Positions 1-7,261 of a stretch of 10,910 bases of DNA are shown here, piece by piece. The position numbers and the translations under genes were made by a program. The stretch is from Chloroflexota bacterium (GTDB lineage Bacteria; Chloroflexota; Anaerolineae; Aggregatilineales; Phototrophicaceae). Within the stretch, counting starts at the first letter, position 1. Each line of letters begins with the position of its first letter. A model generated the notes under the pieces. It did not search any database and had not been told where the DNA came from. It worked only from the letters and a program-made list of their open reading frames with translations. The stretch spans positions 1-10,910 of the forward strand of contig JAEVZT010000586.1 in NCBI GenBank assembly GCA_023392115.1, written 5' to 3'.

Positions 1-257
1 ATGTAATGCGTCGGTCCATCGCTGCCGACGTCGTGAACGGTCACGATGTTCGGGTGTGCGAGGTTGGCAACGCTCCGCGCTTCGTTGCGGAAGCGCGCCA
101 GAAACGCGGGGTCGTTCGTCAAGCTGGGACGCAGGATTTTGACGGCGACAGTGCGCCCGAGCGCTTGGTCGATCGCCTTGTAGATGACCGCCATCCCGCC
201 CGATCCCTGCTGCGCGATCAGCCGGTAGCGCCCATTTAATACAGTCTCACTAGCCAT
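1..257 (-). CDS. Ser/Thr protein kinase, N-terminal part (runs off the left edge)
   Basis: This is the first 85 codons of a PknB-type (Hanks-type) Ser/Thr protein kinase, which would phosphorylate proteins on Ser/Thr using ATP in the cytoplasm. It starts at ATG 257 with MASETVLNGRYRLIAQQ. The glycine-rich loop GSGGMAVIYKA is followed by the ATP-anchoring lysine in VAVKIL, the helix-C glutamate in FRNEARSV, and the typical LAHPNIVTVHDVG segment. The frame is open to the window edge, so the catalytic loop, activation segment and any C-terminal sensor domain are not visible. The gene lies 21 bp downstream of the dGTPase-like gene on the same strand and has no clear promoter of its own, so the two are probably cotranscribed. 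The ribosome binding site is weak (AGGCGA close to the start). Family assignment is secure; the substrate is unknown. Confidence 0.9.
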   Translation of the reverse strand, partial: MASETVLNGRYRLIAQQGSGGMAVIYKAIDQALGRTVAVKILRPSLTNDPAFLARFRNEARSVANLAHPNIVTVHDVGSDGPTHY

Positions 258-278
258 GATTCGCCTATTCTCAACCGT

Positions 279-1430
279 TCAGGGGCGCATCGTCGGATCG
301 AACAGCCGCCGGTATTCCAGCATCGCGCTGCGATCCGTCATGCTTGCGATGTAGTCGGCGACGACGCGGTAGACATTCCGCTCCTTCATTTCGACCTGAC
401 ACTCCGGCGGAAGCTGACGCGGGTCTTTCGCGAGGGTGGTGAACAACTGCTCGATAAACCGCTCTGCCCGCTTCTTCATCCGCACGACGCGAAAGCTGTA
501 ATACATGTTCTCGTACAGAAACGACTTCAGCGCCTTGCCCATACGAGCCATGCGCTCGCTGTAGCAGACAACGTTCTCGTTGTAGCTGCGAATGTCAACC
601 GGTGACTGCGGCTTCAGTTCTTCGAGCCGCTTCAGCGTCACGACAATGACATCGTCAACCGTCATCCCGACCAACTCACGGATGAACGTGTGCCGCGTAA
701 TCTCGTCGAGCCTGTCACCGTGCCAGTCCAGACGATCGCACAGCTCGCGCCAGATTTCAAGCCCATTTAGGTCGTCGGGCGTGAACAACCCGGCATTCAA
801 GCCGTCGTCAAGGTCATGCGCGTTGTACGCCAGTTCATCGGTGATATTGGCGATCTGCGCTTCAAGACTGCCGCGCAGGCGTGGGTCTAAACCGGCAACT
901 TGGCTCAAATTGTAGTCGGTTTCGTGCTTCGCGATCCCATAAAGTGTTTCGCGCGTCAGGTTCAGCCCCGGATGATCCTCGTATCGCCGTTCAAGTTCGG
1001 TCACGACGCGGTAGCTCTGGTGATTATGATTGTACCCGCCGTGTTCTTCCATCAGGTGATTGAGCATATCCTCGCCCGCATGCCCGAACGGCGGATGCCC
1101 GAGGTCGTGCGCCAGACAGATCGCCTCGACAAGGTCTTCGTTCGCGCCGAGCGTCCGTGCGATCGTCCGCCCGATCTGCGCGACCTCGAGCGTGTGCGTC
1201 AGTCGGGTGCGATAATAGTCGCCCTCGTCGTTGACGAACACCTGCGTCTTGTACTGTAAACGGCGAAATGCCGCCGAATGGACGATCCAATCCCGATCGC
1301 GCTGGAACGCCGTCCGATATTCGGACTCGGGCTGTGCGTAACAGCGCCCCAAACTGTCTCGACTCAGGAGCGCGTACGGGGCGAGGGTTTGCGCCTCAAT
1401 CTGCTCGCGGCGCTCTCGGTTCAGGTACAT
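279..1430 (-). CDS. dgt: dGTPase-like HD-domain deoxynucleoside triphosphate triphosphohydrolase
   Basis: This 383-aa protein belongs to the dGTPase family, which cleaves dNTPs to deoxynucleoside plus tripolyphosphate and so trims the nucleotide pool. The family N-terminal motif FQRDRDWIVHSAAFRRLQYKTQVF lies at about 43-66. The metal-binding HD site is seen as H79 in RLTHTLEV, H108-D109 in AHDLGHPPFGH (with H112 and H117), and the late H205-D206 in AYNAHDLDDGL. The length matches the shorter bacterial dGTPase-like proteins rather than the E. coli enzyme of about 500 aa, so true substrate preference and allostery are uncertain. The ATG at 1430 is preceded by AAAGGTGG at a 7-nt spacing, a good ribosome binding site. 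It is the first gene of a likely two-gene operon with the Ser/Thr kinase ending the window, and it is divergent from the receptor kinase gene. Confidence 0.93.
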   Translation of the reverse strand: MYLNRERREQIEAQTLAPYALLSRDSLGRCYAQPESEYRTAFQRDRDWIVHSAAFRRLQYKTQVFVNDEGDYYRTRLTHTLEVAQIGRTIARTLGANEDLVEAICLAHDLGHPPFGHAGEDMLNHLMEEHGGYNHNHQSYRVVTELERRYEDHPGLNLTRETLYGIAKHETDYNLSQVAGLDPRLRGSLEAQIANITDELAYNAHDLDDGLNAGLFTPDDLNGLEIWRELCDRLDWHGDRLDEITRHTFIRELVGMTVDDVIVVTLKRLEELKPQSPVDIRSYNENVVCYSERMARMGKALKSFLYENMYYSFRVVRMKKRAERFIEQLFTTLAKDPRQLPPECQVEMKERNVYRVVADYIASMTDRSAMLEYRRLFDPTMRP

Positions 1431-1460
1431 GGGGCTGCCACCTTTACACTTTGGTATCCT

Positions 1461-1490
1461 ATTGTACTCTCTCCTTCACGCTATAATCAA
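1461..1490 (-). promoter_or_regulatory. Candidate sigma-70 promoter of dgt
   Basis: On the minus strand TTGATT (1485-1490) and TACAAT (1461-1466) are separated by 18 bp. Transcription would start near 1454, leaving a leader of about 24 nt that contains the dgt ribosome binding site. The -35 box lies inside the inverted repeat at 1480-1499, so a protein bound there could block it. The boxes are seen directly; activity is inferred. Confidence 0.5.
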
Positions 1491-1499
1491 TTTTATAGC
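1480..1499. repeat. 7+7 bp inverted repeat, candidate operator between divergent genes
   Basis: The arms GCTATAA (1480-1486) and TTATAGC (1493-1499) are perfect complements separated by 6 bp. The repeat contains the TATAAT box facing the receptor kinase (1482-1487) and covers the -35 box facing dgt (1485-1490). A dimeric repressor bound here could control both directions. AT-rich -10 boxes produce such symmetry by chance fairly easily, so the regulatory role is an inference. Confidence 0.4.
1482..1487 (+). promoter_or_regulatory. Candidate -10 box for the receptor kinase gene
   Basis: An exact TATAAT lies 44 bp upstream of the chosen start at 1531. No good -35 box exists at 16-18 bp: the bases at 1459-1464 match poorly, and TTGTAC at 1462-1467 is only 14 bp away. 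If this box is used, transcription probably needs an activator or another sigma factor. Confidence 0.4.
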
Positions 1500-1530
1500 T
1501 CTATTCTGCCCGCAAAGGCGCAGTACGGAC

Positions 1531-3492
1531 ATGTTGGACAGCTTCGTCAATAGGCGTATCGCCGACTTTTTGATTCAAGAGCGCATTGGAAAAGGCGGAC
1601 AGGGAGTCGTCTACCGGGCGCTTCAGCTCTCCGTCAAGCGACCTGTCGCGCTCAAGCTGATCGACATCAGCGGCGAACCGGACGACACAGAACGCATTCG
1701 GCGGCGCTTCCTGCAAGAAGTCGAAGTGCTGGTGTCCCTCGAGCACATCCACATTCTGCCCCTCTACGCCTTTGGATTCTTTGATGGCACGTCCGCGTTC
1801 ATGGCGATGCGCCTCATGCGCGGTGGATCTCTGCGCGACCGCCTTCAGCGCGGCGCGCTGCCCCTGAATCAAGCGCTGACCGTTTTCGCCCAGATCGCGC
1901 AGGGGTTGTCCTACGCTCACAGCCGCGGCGTCATTCACCGCGATCTTAAACCGAGCAATATCTTGTTCGACGATAGCGAAAATGCCTACTTGACGGATTT
2001 TGGACTCGCCCGCTTGATCAATCCGCTGGTCGAGCCGTCCAGTCAGGGTGAAATGATCGGCACGCCGGCATACATCGCGCCCGATCAGCTCGGTGAGCGC
2101 CCGAGTGACCACCGCGCTGACATCTACAGCCTTGGCGTGATCCTATACGAGATGCTGACCGGAAGGCTGCCGTTTGACAGCGGCAGCAATCACCTCGCCG
2201 TGCTGTATAAACACTTGAAGGAAGACCCAATCCCGCCGCGCCACTACGAACCGAACATTCCCCCCAAATTAGAAACCATCGTTATGCGCGCCCTGCAAAA
2301 GCAGCCAGAACGGCGCTACTACGACGCGGCAGATATGCTTGACGACATCGCCAGCGCCGTCGATCTACGCATCCGTACCGGCAGTTATCCTGCTTTTCGC
2401 GCTGAACCGGAGCGCGCCACTGCGCTCGTGTCTGCGCCGGCACTTGCAAGTCAGCAGATGATCCGTCCGGCGGCGCTGATTGCCGCGCTCATCCTGCTTA
2501 TGGCAGTCGCCGTGTTCGTCAGCCGCGACTCGCTGCGCCAGTCCCGTTCAATCATCCTCGCCGACGAAGTAAGCCAGCCGCTTGAAATCATCCCATCGGA
2601 CGCGGAGATCACCCGCGCACGCCAAACGCTCGGGGATCGCGGCTTCATCGCCTTTCTCAACTGCGCGGACGAGGGCGCAGACGAGCCGCTTGCGCGCGAA
2701 ATCGGCATCATTGCCGAGCGTTATGATCTACCCTACCGTGTGTTCGACGCCGGGATGGACAGCTACATCCAGCGGACGCAGCTTGAGCAGGCGCTGCTCG
2801 AAGGCGCGAAAGCCTTTATCGTCTGTCCACTCGAAGCGGGCGTGTCCACGTCGATTGTCACGGCGCTCAACCGCGAAGCCGTGCCGTTTACATCACTGCT
2901 GCCGGTAGAGTCAGACTCTGGCGTCGGGCTTGACCTGCGCGGCTATCAGGTCGGCTTCGATGCCGGCGCGCGTCTCGGCGAAATGTTGGGGGCGGAAGAT
3001 CAGGAAAACGCGGTCGTGCTGCTCGATGGCAGCGGAGTCGTTTATATCCAACCCCGCCTTGATGGCTTGATCAGCGGCTTCACCTCGGTTGCCGAAGACG
3101 CCGAGATCGTCGGGGCGTATGCCGGGTACACCGAAGCACAAGCCCAGTCAGCCATCCGGCGGCTCTTGGACGCGGGCATCCCCTTCAACGTCGTCCTCTG
3201 TGCGACCGCCTTGGGCGCAGTCGGGGCTGCGCGCGCTCTCGAAGCGGCAGGCACCGATCCGCGGTCGGTCATGATTGCCGCTATCGGGACAAGTCCAGCG
3301 CTTGAGGAGTACCTTAATCGCGAGCAGTATGTCCGCGTGTCCGTGCCCGTTGATATGCCGCTGATCGCGCGGGCTGCCCTCGACGCAACCGTGAAGCTCC
3401 TCGCCGGCGCGAGTATTGCCGGGATCATTGAGATTCCAAGCGGCGAGAGCGGCAATTCATCCCCGCCATCAGCGCAGCTTCCTCCGGTTTAG
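1531..3492 (+). CDS. Transmembrane Ser/Thr protein kinase with extracytoplasmic type 1 periplasmic-binding domain
   Basis: This 653-aa receptor-like kinase has a PknB-type catalytic domain at about 13-280: glycine loop GKGGQG (20-25), K42 in VALKL, E63 of helix C, HRDLKPSN (136-143), and D156-F157-G158. The usual APE is APD (183-185). A single hydrophobic helix at about 314-330 is followed by a region (about 340-640) that reads as a type 1 periplasmic-binding/LacI-like sugar-binding fold, e.g. LLDGSGVVYIQPRLDGLISGF, then a repeat-lobe ending near VDMPLIARAALDATVKLL. Ligand sensing outside the membrane and phosphorylation inside is therefore inferred. The canonical ligand-contact stretch resembling NDxxAxG is replaced by CATALGAVGA, so the ligand may not be an ordinary sugar. 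An upstream in-frame ATG at 1429 would add 34 residues, but it covers the promoter region. ATG 1531 has AAAGGCG 10 nt ahead and starts directly before the kinase fold. The stop overlaps the convergent gene by 4 bp. Confidence 0.9.
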   Translation: MLDSFVNRRIADFLIQERIGKGGQGVVYRALQLSVKRPVALKLIDISGEPDDTERIRRRFLQEVEVLVSLEHIHILPLYAFGFFDGTSAFMAMRLMRGGSLRDRLQRGALPLNQALTVFAQIAQGLSYAHSRGVIHRDLKPSNILFDDSENAYLTDFGLARLINPLVEPSSQGEMIGTPAYIAPDQLGERPSDHRADIYSLGVILYEMLTGRLPFDSGSNHLAVLYKHLKEDPIPPRHYEPNIPPKLETIVMRALQKQPERRYYDAADMLDDIASAVDLRIRTGSYPAFRAEPERATALVSAPALASQQMIRPAALIAALILLMAVAVFVSRDSLRQSRSIILADEVSQPLEIIPSDAEITRARQTLGDRGFIAFLNCADEGADEPLAREIGIIAERYDLPYRVFDAGMDSYIQRTQLEQALLEGAKAFIVCPLEAGVSTSIVTALNREAVPFTSLLPVESDSGVGLDLRGYQVGFDAGARLGEMLGAEDQENAVVLLDGSGVVYIQPRLDGLISGFTSVAEDAEIVGAYAGYTEAQAQSAIRRLLDAGIPFNVVLCATALGAVGAARALEAAGTDPRSVMIAAIGTSPALEEYLNREQYVRVSVPVDMPLIARAALDATVKLLAGASIAGIIEIPSGESGNSSPPSAQLPPV

Positions 3493-5339
3493 GAAGCGTC
3501 TCGAGTCGCCTGCTTGTACAGCTGCGCGTTGTCAATTGCCAGCGCCGCCCGTCGTGCCAGATCGAGGACATACGGCAGATCTTCGTGCGAGTAATGCCGC
3601 CCCGACTCCGCCATAATCAGCGACAGCGTGCCGAGCGTCTTGTCGCGCACTCTTAGCGGGACGATCAGCGACGAACTGAGCCCGAGATCGCGAATTATCT
3701 GGAGCACTTCGGGGTCTTGGATCAGGGTGACGAGCAGATTGTCGGGAATGTCTTCGTACAATTCAGGCTCGCCCGTCCGCATTACGTGGTACACACCTTG
3801 CGCTGCGTCTGGATTCGGTGGAAAACGGCGTTGAAGCTCATAGGCGTAGTCGACTTTTGCCGGGTCGACGTGTGTTACCGCCAGCCGTTTCAACGTTTCG
3901 TCTTCCTGCATCACGTCGACTGCACACCAGTCGGCGATCGTCGGGACGGCAAGCCGCGCGACCACCGCCAGCGTCGTCTCATAATCAAGCGATGACGCCA
4001 GCACTTCGCTTGCGTCGGCGAGGAAAGAAATCCGCTTCTGCGCTTCCGCAGTTTGCTCGTGCGCTTCCCGCTCCGCTTCATACAGCAGCATCCGCCTGAT
4101 CGCCTGCGCGCACTGCTGCGCGACGGCAAGCAAGAACTGTCGTTCCTCGTTGTCGAAGGTGCGCTCCTCTTTGAAGCCGAGCGCCAGCGTGCCCAAGACT
4201 TCTTCGTCAACGGTTAGCGGCAGCGTGACATGCGATCGCGTCCCGACTGCCGAGAGCACGCTCGCGGCGATTTCTGGGTAACGTTCCTCGTAGGTTTTGA
4301 ATGCCTCTAGCCAGACCGGCTCGCCCGTCTTGATGACGTCGCTCGACGGCGAGGATACGGTAAGCGGCAGTTCCGCCAGTCGCTTATTGAACTCCTCCGG
4401 TACGCCGAAATGGCTGATGTTGCGCAGCCGAACGCGCTCCTTATCGAGGATGCGCACGATCGCGCCTGCCGCGCCAATTTCGCTTACACTGGATTCAATG
4501 ATTGTGCCGACTTCGCTTAGCTCGATCGCCTTCGCGAACGCGCTTGTCAACGTGAGCAGCGCCCGCGTGCGATCCTCGTACAGCTTGCGCTCGGTGATGT
4601 CGACCATGATCGCGCCGACGCCGAGCGAGATGCCATCCGCGCCGCGCACGCGGTAGTAGCTGACCAGCCAATGTTCCTGTTTCTCGCCGAGCATGCCGCG
4701 TCGAACCTGCGTCACCTCTTGGTTCAAGACCGGAATCCCCGTCTCGAGAACCGACTTGAGCGTCGTGACAACGTCGCCGCCGAGGTTCGGCATCACCTCC
4801 TCTACAGTCTTGCCAATGTGCGCGCCGGGACTCAGGTCGCTCAGCGCCGCCATCGTGTAGTTGATGCGAACGTAGCGCAAGTCGCGATCCCAGAAGCACA
4901 TGCCGATCGGGGCGGTGAGCTGAATCAAGTCGAGCAGAGCAGCGCTGTCGTCCTTCGCGGGTTCTACTTCGGACGGGGCAGCAGGGGAGGCGATTTTCGG
5001 CTCGCGGATCGCGTTTCTCGCCGCCGTCAACAGTGCGACGAGCACCACTCCCTCTAGGAGAAACAGCGCTATCACAATCAGCTGTTCCGTTTGAAGTTCC
5101 AGCGAGAAATAGGGCGGCATGAAGAAGTAGAGTGCGCACGCCGCCGCTGCAGCAAGACTGACAAGCGCCGGACCATAGCCGCCAAACCAGCTGCTGAGCG
5201 CCACTGCGCCGAAGAACAGGAGAAACGGCGTTGCCCTATCGAGCGAGGGCGCGAGCAGCAGTTTGATCAACAGTGCCGCTGCGACTATCACGAGCGCAGC
5301 TAAGTATCGTGTGACGCGCGATCGCCAAACGTTGTCCAT
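3489..5339 (-). CDS. Membrane-anchored PAS-GAF-GAF sensor protein lacking an output domain
   Basis: This 616-aa sensor has four hydrophobic segments (about 12-29, 37-50, 57-76, 87-106) resembling the DUF4118 membrane module of KdpD-type kinases. A linker rich in Pro/Ala/Glu follows, then a PAS domain (about 133-255, ending MVDITERKLYED), a first GAF domain (about 258-420) and a second GAF domain (about 436-610). The protein stops a few residues after NAQLYKQAT. In homologous architectures this is normally where a coiled coil leads into a histidine kinase, cyclase or phosphatase domain. No such domain is present, and the DNA beyond the stop is the antisense of the convergent kinase gene. It may act through a partner protein, or be a truncated histidine kinase. 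Start ATG 5339 has AGGA 6 nt ahead. The gene is divergent from a LacI-type repressor, which may control it. Confidence 0.88.
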   Translation of the reverse strand: MDNVWRSRVTRYLAALVIVAAALLIKLLLAPSLDRATPFLLFFGAVALSSWFGGYGPALVSLAAAAACALYFFMPPYFSLELQTEQLIVIALFLLEGVVLVALLTAARNAIREPKIASPAAPSEVEPAKDDSAALLDLIQLTAPIGMCFWDRDLRYVRINYTMAALSDLSPGAHIGKTVEEVMPNLGGDVVTTLKSVLETGIPVLNQEVTQVRRGMLGEKQEHWLVSYYRVRGADGISLGVGAIMVDITERKLYEDRTRALLTLTSAFAKAIELSEVGTIIESSVSEIGAAGAIVRILDKERVRLRNISHFGVPEEFNKRLAELPLTVSSPSSDVIKTGEPVWLEAFKTYEERYPEIAASVLSAVGTRSHVTLPLTVDEEVLGTLALGFKEERTFDNEERQFLLAVAQQCAQAIRRMLLYEAEREAHEQTAEAQKRISFLADASEVLASSLDYETTLAVVARLAVPTIADWCAVDVMQEDETLKRLAVTHVDPAKVDYAYELQRRFPPNPDAAQGVYHVMRTGEPELYEDIPDNLLVTLIQDPEVLQIIRDLGLSSSLIVPLRVRDKTLGTLSLIMAESGRHYSHEDLPYVLDLARRAALAIDNAQLYKQATRDAS

Positions 5340-5460
5340 GGAGCGTCCTGTTGGTTACCGGCGCTTCAACGCGCTCGTCTTCGGAATGAGGACAATGTCA
5401 TCCACAATCTGACAAATCGTGTATATTCATTCTATCTGCTATTACACCGTCACATCTGTG

Positions 5461-5488
5461 ATCTTACGCCTGAAATCGATTTTGGCAA
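5461..5488 (-). promoter_or_regulatory. Candidate promoter of the PAS-GAF-GAF sensor gene
   Basis: On the minus strand TTGCCA (5483-5488) and TAAGAT (5461-5466) are 16 bp apart. The leader would be about 115 nt long. The spacer contains the CG-centred palindrome at 5473-5482, an arrangement expected for a repressor-controlled promoter. The boxes are seen; function is inferred. Confidence 0.42.
5473..5482. promoter_or_regulatory. Candidate LacI-family operator (AAATCGATTT)
   Basis: AAATCGATTT is a perfect 10 bp palindrome with a central CG, the hallmark of LacI-family operators. It lies about 70 bp upstream of the LacI-type gene and inside the spacer of the candidate promoter that faces the sensor gene. 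Binding could repress the sensor and autoregulate the repressor. LacI operators are usually 14-18 bp, and symmetry does not continue past the 10 bp here. Confidence 0.4.
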
Positions 5489-5489
5489 C

Positions 5490-5505
5490 CCGCCGCAGTC
5501 GGCGG
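5490..5505. repeat. GC-rich hairpin in the repressor leader
   Basis: CCGCCG (5490-5495) and CGGCGG (5500-5505) are perfect complements around a CAGT loop. It lies 45 bp upstream of the chosen LacI-type start (5551), so it may form in the 5' leader. No run of T follows on either strand, which argues against an intrinsic terminator. Confidence 0.45.
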
Positions 5506-5550
5506 TACCCTTAAGCTTGGGAGCGTTCTCATTTCATGCACGGAGTCAGC

Positions 5551-6630
5551 ATGACGCAAAGACAGAGTTTGAGCCTCGATGACATCGCCGCGAAAGCCGG
5601 CGTCTCCCGCTCGACAGTCTCGCGCGTTGTCAACGAACACCCGAATGTCAGCCCTCAAACCCGCGCTCGTGTGTTACGCGTGATTGACGAGGAGAAGTAC
5701 CGCCCGAACGCGGCAGCGCGCATCATGGTAACGCGGCGCACAGAAGTGATCGGCGTCGTTATTCCCCACGACCTGCAAGTCGTCTTCTGGGATCCCTACT
5801 ACTACCCCGCCCTGCTTCAGGGCGTTTCTGAAGCAACCGGCGAGCGCGATTACGCCATGCTGCTGTGGGTGCGCCAGTCGGGCGAAGATGAGGAACGTTT
5901 CTACCGCCGCGTCCTTCAGCATGGCTTAATGGATGGTCTGATCGTTGCATCGGCGCGGATACACGGGACGTTCATCGACCGTTTGCTCGACATCGGCGTG
6001 CCATTCGCCATGGTCGAGCGCGCGCCGCGCCATGCTGATCGCATCAGCTACGCGACGATCGATAACGTCGAAGCAGCCCGTCAGATCGTCGACCATCTGG
6101 CAGCCGCGGGACGGCGGCGCATCGGCTTGATCACCGGCGAGATCGACAACGTCGACAGTATCGACCGCCTAGAAGGCTATCGCGCCAGCCTGCAGCGGCT
6201 CGGGCTGCCCGACGATCTGGTCGCCGAAGGCGACTTCAGCAGGAAGTCTGCCTACGCAGCGACGTCGGCGCTTCTTGAGCGCGGTGTTGACGCGATCTTC
6301 GCCAGCAACGATATTATGGCGCAGGGAGTCTACGACCGGCTGCACGAAGCGGGATTGCGCGTACCCGACGATGTGGCGGTCGTGGGTTTCGACGACTTGC
6401 CGACGGCGACGCAGCTCAAGCCGCTGCTGACGACCGTTCGCCAGCCCGTCCGCGATAAGGGCTATCGCGCAACTGAACTTCTGCTCCGCCAAATTGATCA
6501 GAGTGACGCAGCGCCGCAGCACATCATCCTGCCCGCTTCGCTGATCATTCGCGAGTCGTGCGGTGCAATGCCGTCCGCCAAATCGGACTCACATCCTCGC
6601 TCGCCTCAAACTCGAGCTGCATCCGGCTGA
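5551..6630 (+). CDS. LacI-family transcriptional repressor
   Basis: This 359-aa LacI/GalR-family regulator has an N-terminal helix-turn-helix ([21 protein letters not shown], about 8-28) and the hinge segment [10 protein letters not shown]. The effector-binding core of the type 1 periplasmic-binding fold follows, with [26 protein letters not shown] and [10 protein letters not shown] as landmark motifs, ending at LIIRES. A tail of about 20 polar residues follows the usual family end. Effector and targets are unknown; the family usually responds to sugars or nucleosides. ATG 5551 has GGAG 5 nt ahead. An ATG five codons earlier (5536) is possible but its GGGAG is 12 nt away. No sugar transport or catabolic gene lies beside it. 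Its nearest candidate target is the divergent sensor gene, with a CG-centred palindrome between them. Confidence 0.93.
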   Translation: MTQRQSLSLDDIAAKAGVSRSTVSRVVNEHPNVSPQTRARVLRVIDEEKYRPNAAARIMVTRRTEVIGVVIPHDLQVVFWDPYYYPALLQGVSEATGERDYAMLLWVRQSGEDEERFYRRVLQHGLMDGLIVASARIHGTFIDRLLDIGVPFAMVERAPRHADRISYATIDNVEAARQIVDHLAAAGRRRIGLITGEIDNVDSIDRLEGYRASLQRLGLPDDLVAEGDFSRKSAYAATSALLERGVDAIFASNDIMAQGVYDRLHEAGLRVPDDVAVVGFDDLPTATQLKPLLTTVRQPVRDKGYRATELLLRQIDQSDAAPQHIILPASLIIRESCGAMPSAKSDSHPRSPQTRAASG

Positions 6631-6638
6631 CCGGTAAG

Positions 6639-6667
6639 TTTACAAAACCACCAGCTCGCGCTATAAA
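6639..6667 (+). promoter_or_regulatory. Near-consensus sigma-70 promoter of the Lrp/AsnC gene
   Basis: TTTACA (6639-6644) and TATAAA (6662-6667) are separated by exactly 17 bp, and each hexamer differs from consensus at one position. Transcription would begin about 6674, giving a leader of nearly 60 nt. It is the clearest promoter in the window and starts only 9 bp after the LacI-type stop, so the Lrp-type gene is probably an independent unit. Confidence 0.7.
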
Positions 6668-6731
6668 CAGCCGCACTCGTTGACTACCGGCAGCAGCCAA
6701 CCACCGAGCTTCTCGCTCCCACAGGGATTCT

Positions 6732-7208
6732 ATGAAAGATTATTTGGAAGACCTCGACGATCTCGATAAAGCTATCCTCACCGAGCTGCAGGGCGACAGC
6801 GCGATCAGCAACGTCGAGCTGGCTCGGCGCATTTCGCTCTCACCGCCCGCCGTCCACGCGCGAATCAAGCGGCTCGAAGAACTTGGCTACGTGCGCCAGT
6901 ACGTTGCCATCCTTGATCGCGAGAAAGTCGGCTATGACATGCTGTGCGTGATCAACGTCACACTCCAGCTTCACCACATGGACGCCATCAACGTGTTCCG
7001 TGAAGCTGTCCAGCAAATGCCGGAAGTCCTTGAAGCCTATTTCGTCACCGGTGAATTCGATTATCTGCTCAAGGTGGTCGTTCGCAGCCGCAAAGAGCTC
7101 GAAGCTTTTCTGATGGAGAAGCTCACGCCGATTCCGGGCATCGCCCGCATCGCCACGAGCATTGTCTTGACGGAGATCAAGTACACGACATCGCTGGCGC
7201 TTGACTGA
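6732..7208 (+). CDS. Lrp/AsnC-family transcriptional regulator
   Basis: This 158-aa protein has the full Lrp/AsnC architecture. An N-terminal winged helix-turn-helix (LDDLDKAILTELQGDSAISNVELARRISLSPPAVHARIKRLEELGYV, split by the family's typical turn) spans about 8-54. A RAM/AsnC ligand-binding domain spans about 66-147, with the signature TGEFDYLLKVVV at 106-117. Such proteins form octamers or dimers-of-dimers and usually sense amino acids or related small molecules. Start ATG 6732 follows AGGGA at 4-5 nt. The gene has its own strong promoter and stands apart from the LacI-type gene upstream. It converges on the zinc-finger gene with 53 bp between stops. No amino-acid metabolism gene is adjacent, so the ligand and targets cannot be inferred. 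Confidence 0.93.
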   Translation: MKDYLEDLDDLDKAILTELQGDSAISNVELARRISLSPPAVHARIKRLEELGYVRQYVAILDREKVGYDMLCVINVTLQLHHMDAINVFREAVQQMPEVLEAYFVTGEFDYLLKVVVRSRKELEAFLMEKLTPIPGIARIATSIVLTEIKYTTSLALD

Positions 7209-7225
7209 CGCAGCGGTTCAAGCAC

Positions 7226-7249
7226 AAAAAACCGCCATTGCTGGCGGTT
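7226..7249 (-). terminator. Rho-independent terminator of the minus-strand operon
   Basis: On the minus strand an 8 bp stem, AACCGCCA and TGGCGGTT around a GCAA loop, runs directly into TTTTTT (two of the Ts are in the stem). It begins 13 nt after the zinc-finger stop codon. No T-run follows it on the plus strand, so it should not efficiently stop the Lrp-type transcript. Confidence 0.85.
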
Positions 7250-7261
7250 GGAGCATGTGCG

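Noticed and set aside
900..1259. 119-residue open frame on the plus strand
   Set aside because: Antisense to the dGTPase-like gene; no domain wording or ribosome binding site. GC-rich coding DNA often opens long frames on the opposite strand.
1429..1530. 34-residue upstream extension of the receptor kinase, hydrophobic and resembling a membrane segment
   Set aside because: It would be translated from the promoter and inverted-repeat region, starts with no ribosome binding site, and the kinase fold begins properly from ATG 1531.
1501..2112. 203-residue minus-strand frame inside the receptor kinase gene
   Set aside because: Antisense shadow of a clear kinase domain, with no recognisable protein motif.
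4495..5139. 214-residue minus-strand frame inside the sensor gene
   Set aside because: Same strand but shifted frame of the PAS-GAF sensor; its Arg-rich composition is typical of an off-frame reading.
5409..5438. CTGACA with TATCTG at 18 bp as a promoter for the LacI-type gene
   Set aside because: The -10 box matches poorly and the nearby TATATT (5422-5427) has no -35 partner, so no plus-strand promoter could be chosen with confidence.
6631..6690. CCGGTA ... TACCGG inverted pair flanking the Lrp-type promoter
   Set aside because: Only 6-bp arms separated by 48 bp; pairs of this quality are expected by chance in 100 bp of GC-rich sequence.
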